From assembly GCA_047495785.1 (NCBI GenBank), contig JBLDXI010000042.1:930001-994000 (forward strand): DNA of 64,000 bases, written 5' to 3'. The translations under genes were made by a program, and so were the position numbers. Shown here one piece after another: positions 62,874 through 64,000 of the stretch (its first letter is position 1; each line of letters opens with the position of its first letter). Under the pieces are notes generated by a model. That model was not told where the DNA came from. It did no database searches and worked only from the letters and a program-made list of their open reading frames with translations. Source of the stretch: Lepidodermella squamata (lineage: Eukaryota; Gastrotricha).

Positions 62874-64000
62874 TTAGCCAGAGCTCGGACCTTTACGTCT
62901 AGGTTCCGAAGCTATACGGCCGTCAGAACCAGCACTTGCAGCTATGCCAGCGAAGAAAGCTGCTGCAGCAGCTGTTCGATTATCCGCTCTTGCAACTAGA
63001 GACGGCGCAATCTTGCCAACTGCCAATGCTGCGGCGTCCTTAGTTGCGACACTCGCCGAAATTAACGTCACATTTCCAACCGTAATATTCATCGGTTGCG
63101 CAGCCAGGGCACTTGCTCGCAGAAACGCCGAAGCCACCGGCGAGTTGACAACCTCTTTCGCCACTTGTTTGCCCAGATTTTCCATGGCTAACGTAACATT
63201 TGTGGACTCGCCAGTTTTCGACCCAGCAAAGGACGCAACCATGGACATGATTCCTTGAATGCCGTTCTTCGTGCTATTCCCAGCATCAGCTGCTTTCGCA
63301 CTCGCCTGGCTAGCAAGTTTTTGAAAGGCCTGAACTGCGGCTGCCTGCAGGTTCTCCTTACCCTTAAAGTCCTGAATCGCCTGCCCGAAAAATCCATAAC
63401 CAGCCGGGACGCAAGCACTGCCGTTCGATGTAACATAGGGCGAGGTAATATTACCACCCTGAGCGTAGATTTTCAGCATATCAGTCTCGTTCAGCGCGAC
63501 ACAAGGCATGCCGTTCGCAGCCATTGGCACAAACTTGCCGACTTGGTCCTTGAAAACGCCGTCAAAGGCCTGTAATAGTCCTTGAACAGTTCCGTTCCTC
63601 GAAATATTCATCGGAATCGCAGCTTGGATCGCATCTAAATTAACATTTGAAGTTATCAAACTTGGCACGGCACTCGCAGCCGCCTGGCCGATATTCGCCG
63701 CAACCCCAGGTACGCCTTGTGCCAATCCGGACAAAGCAGATCCGTTGATTGCAATAGGAACGCGGTTGACTATGTCTTTGACCGCTTCTGGGTTTGATAG
63801 ATTCACAGGAATGAAAAACCCGGCCGTAGCATTCTTGAGAAGATTCCCGACCAAAGCGGTGAAGTTGACCTGGGGGGTGTTCCCCGCTGACTGTTGGACG
63901 TTGACTTGTACTCCTGATGATCCAACGCTAATACTGGACTGCAAACCAGCCAAATAGTTTTGTAACACTGAGCTCGGCTTTTGACCGTTTGCATTCGCCG
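62874..64000 (-). CDS. Ala/Val-rich, N-glycosylation-site-rich protein (5' partial)
   Basis: Open to the window edge, at least 374 residues, ending R-R-K-G-P-S-S-G. Composition is Ala, Val, Gln, Asn and Ser rich, with repeated amphipathic segments (A-A-A-A-F-F-A-G-I-A, A-S-A-V-P-S-L). There are many N-x-S/T sites and one cysteine pair (P-C-V-A-L ... S-A-C-V-P). Adjacent to another secreted glycosylation-rich gene. The start lies outside. No family recognised; a cuticle, egg-coat or other structural role is only a guess. Confidence 0.7.
   Translation of the reverse strand, partial: ANANGQKPSSVLQNYLAGLQSSISVGSSGVQVNVQQSAGNTPQVNFTALVGNLLKNATAGFFIPVNLSNPEAVKDIVNRVPIAINGSALSGLAQGVPGVAANIGQAAASAVPSLITSNVNLDAIQAAIPMNISRNGTVQGLLQAFDGVFKDQVGKFVPMAANGMPCVALNETDMLKIYAQGGNITSPYVTSNGSACVPAGYGFFGQAIQDFKGKENLQAAAVQAFQKLASQASAKAADAGNSTKNGIQGIMSMVASFAGSKTGESTNVTLAMENLGKQVAKEVVNSPVASAFLRASALAAQPMNITVGNVTLISASVATKDAAALAVGKIAPSLVARADNRTAAAAAFFAGIAASAGSDGRIASEPRRKGPSSG

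Overview
The window is nuclear DNA of a small-genome invertebrate animal, most likely an ecdysozoan. Genes are split by short GT-AG introns (48-65 bp is common). There are several secreted or GPI-anchored cysteine-rich proteins built from EB modules, which are typical of nematodes and arthropods, and a rifampicin-phosphotransferase/PEP-synthase-like gene of the kind seen in arthropods. The tRNAs are eukaryotic and the transposons (pogo/Tigger, Harbinger, hAT-like and Tc-like MITEs) are animal types. Interstitial TTAGGG-like tracts occur. The species cannot be fixed from the sequence.

Layout. 0-11 kb: two paralogous small secreted PAN/apple-like cysteine proteins (minus strand, one broken), and two precursor genes (plus strand) for a novel-looking repeated two-cysteine peptide. 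Between them lie an apparently intact pogo/Tigger transposon and non-autonomous elements. 11-15 kb: a decayed serine-protease/sushi relic, then a well-preserved three-sushi plus trypsin-type protease whose neighbourhood holds telomere-like tracts. 16-19.5 kb: a dead pogo-like transposase with an internal 1,166-bp tandem duplication. 20-33 kb: mostly mobile-element DNA, with a Ly6/uPAR-like GPI-anchored protein at 24 kb and a set of intact and decayed tRNA genes at 26 and 31 kb. 33.6-36.5 kb: a six-exon RPH/PEP-synthase-like gene (5' end not found). 36.6-60.8 kb: an array of EB-module genes, nearly all minus strand. Most share four exons: signal peptide plus first EB module; several EB modules; a small phase-1/phase-1 exon; a GPI-attachment tail. 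The array is interrupted by an intact two-gene Harbinger transposon (46.0-49.5 kb), a third two-cysteine peptide gene (52.4 kb), and inverted fragments of EB genes. 61.4-64 kb: two secreted, glycosylation-site-rich proteins of unknown function, the second running off the window.

How it fits together. The secreted, cysteine-rich content (EB, PAN-like, sushi-protease, Ly6, two-cysteine peptides) suggests extracellular or surface functions, perhaps defence; that is inference. The most interesting item is the three-locus peptide family: cationic segments with exactly 18 residues between the two cysteines in all but one of the inspected units, alternating with acidic spacers, with shared promoter sequence. 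The second is the EB array, where exon loss, nonsense mutations, inverted copies and leftover pieces of the PEP-synthase gene record how the array grew.
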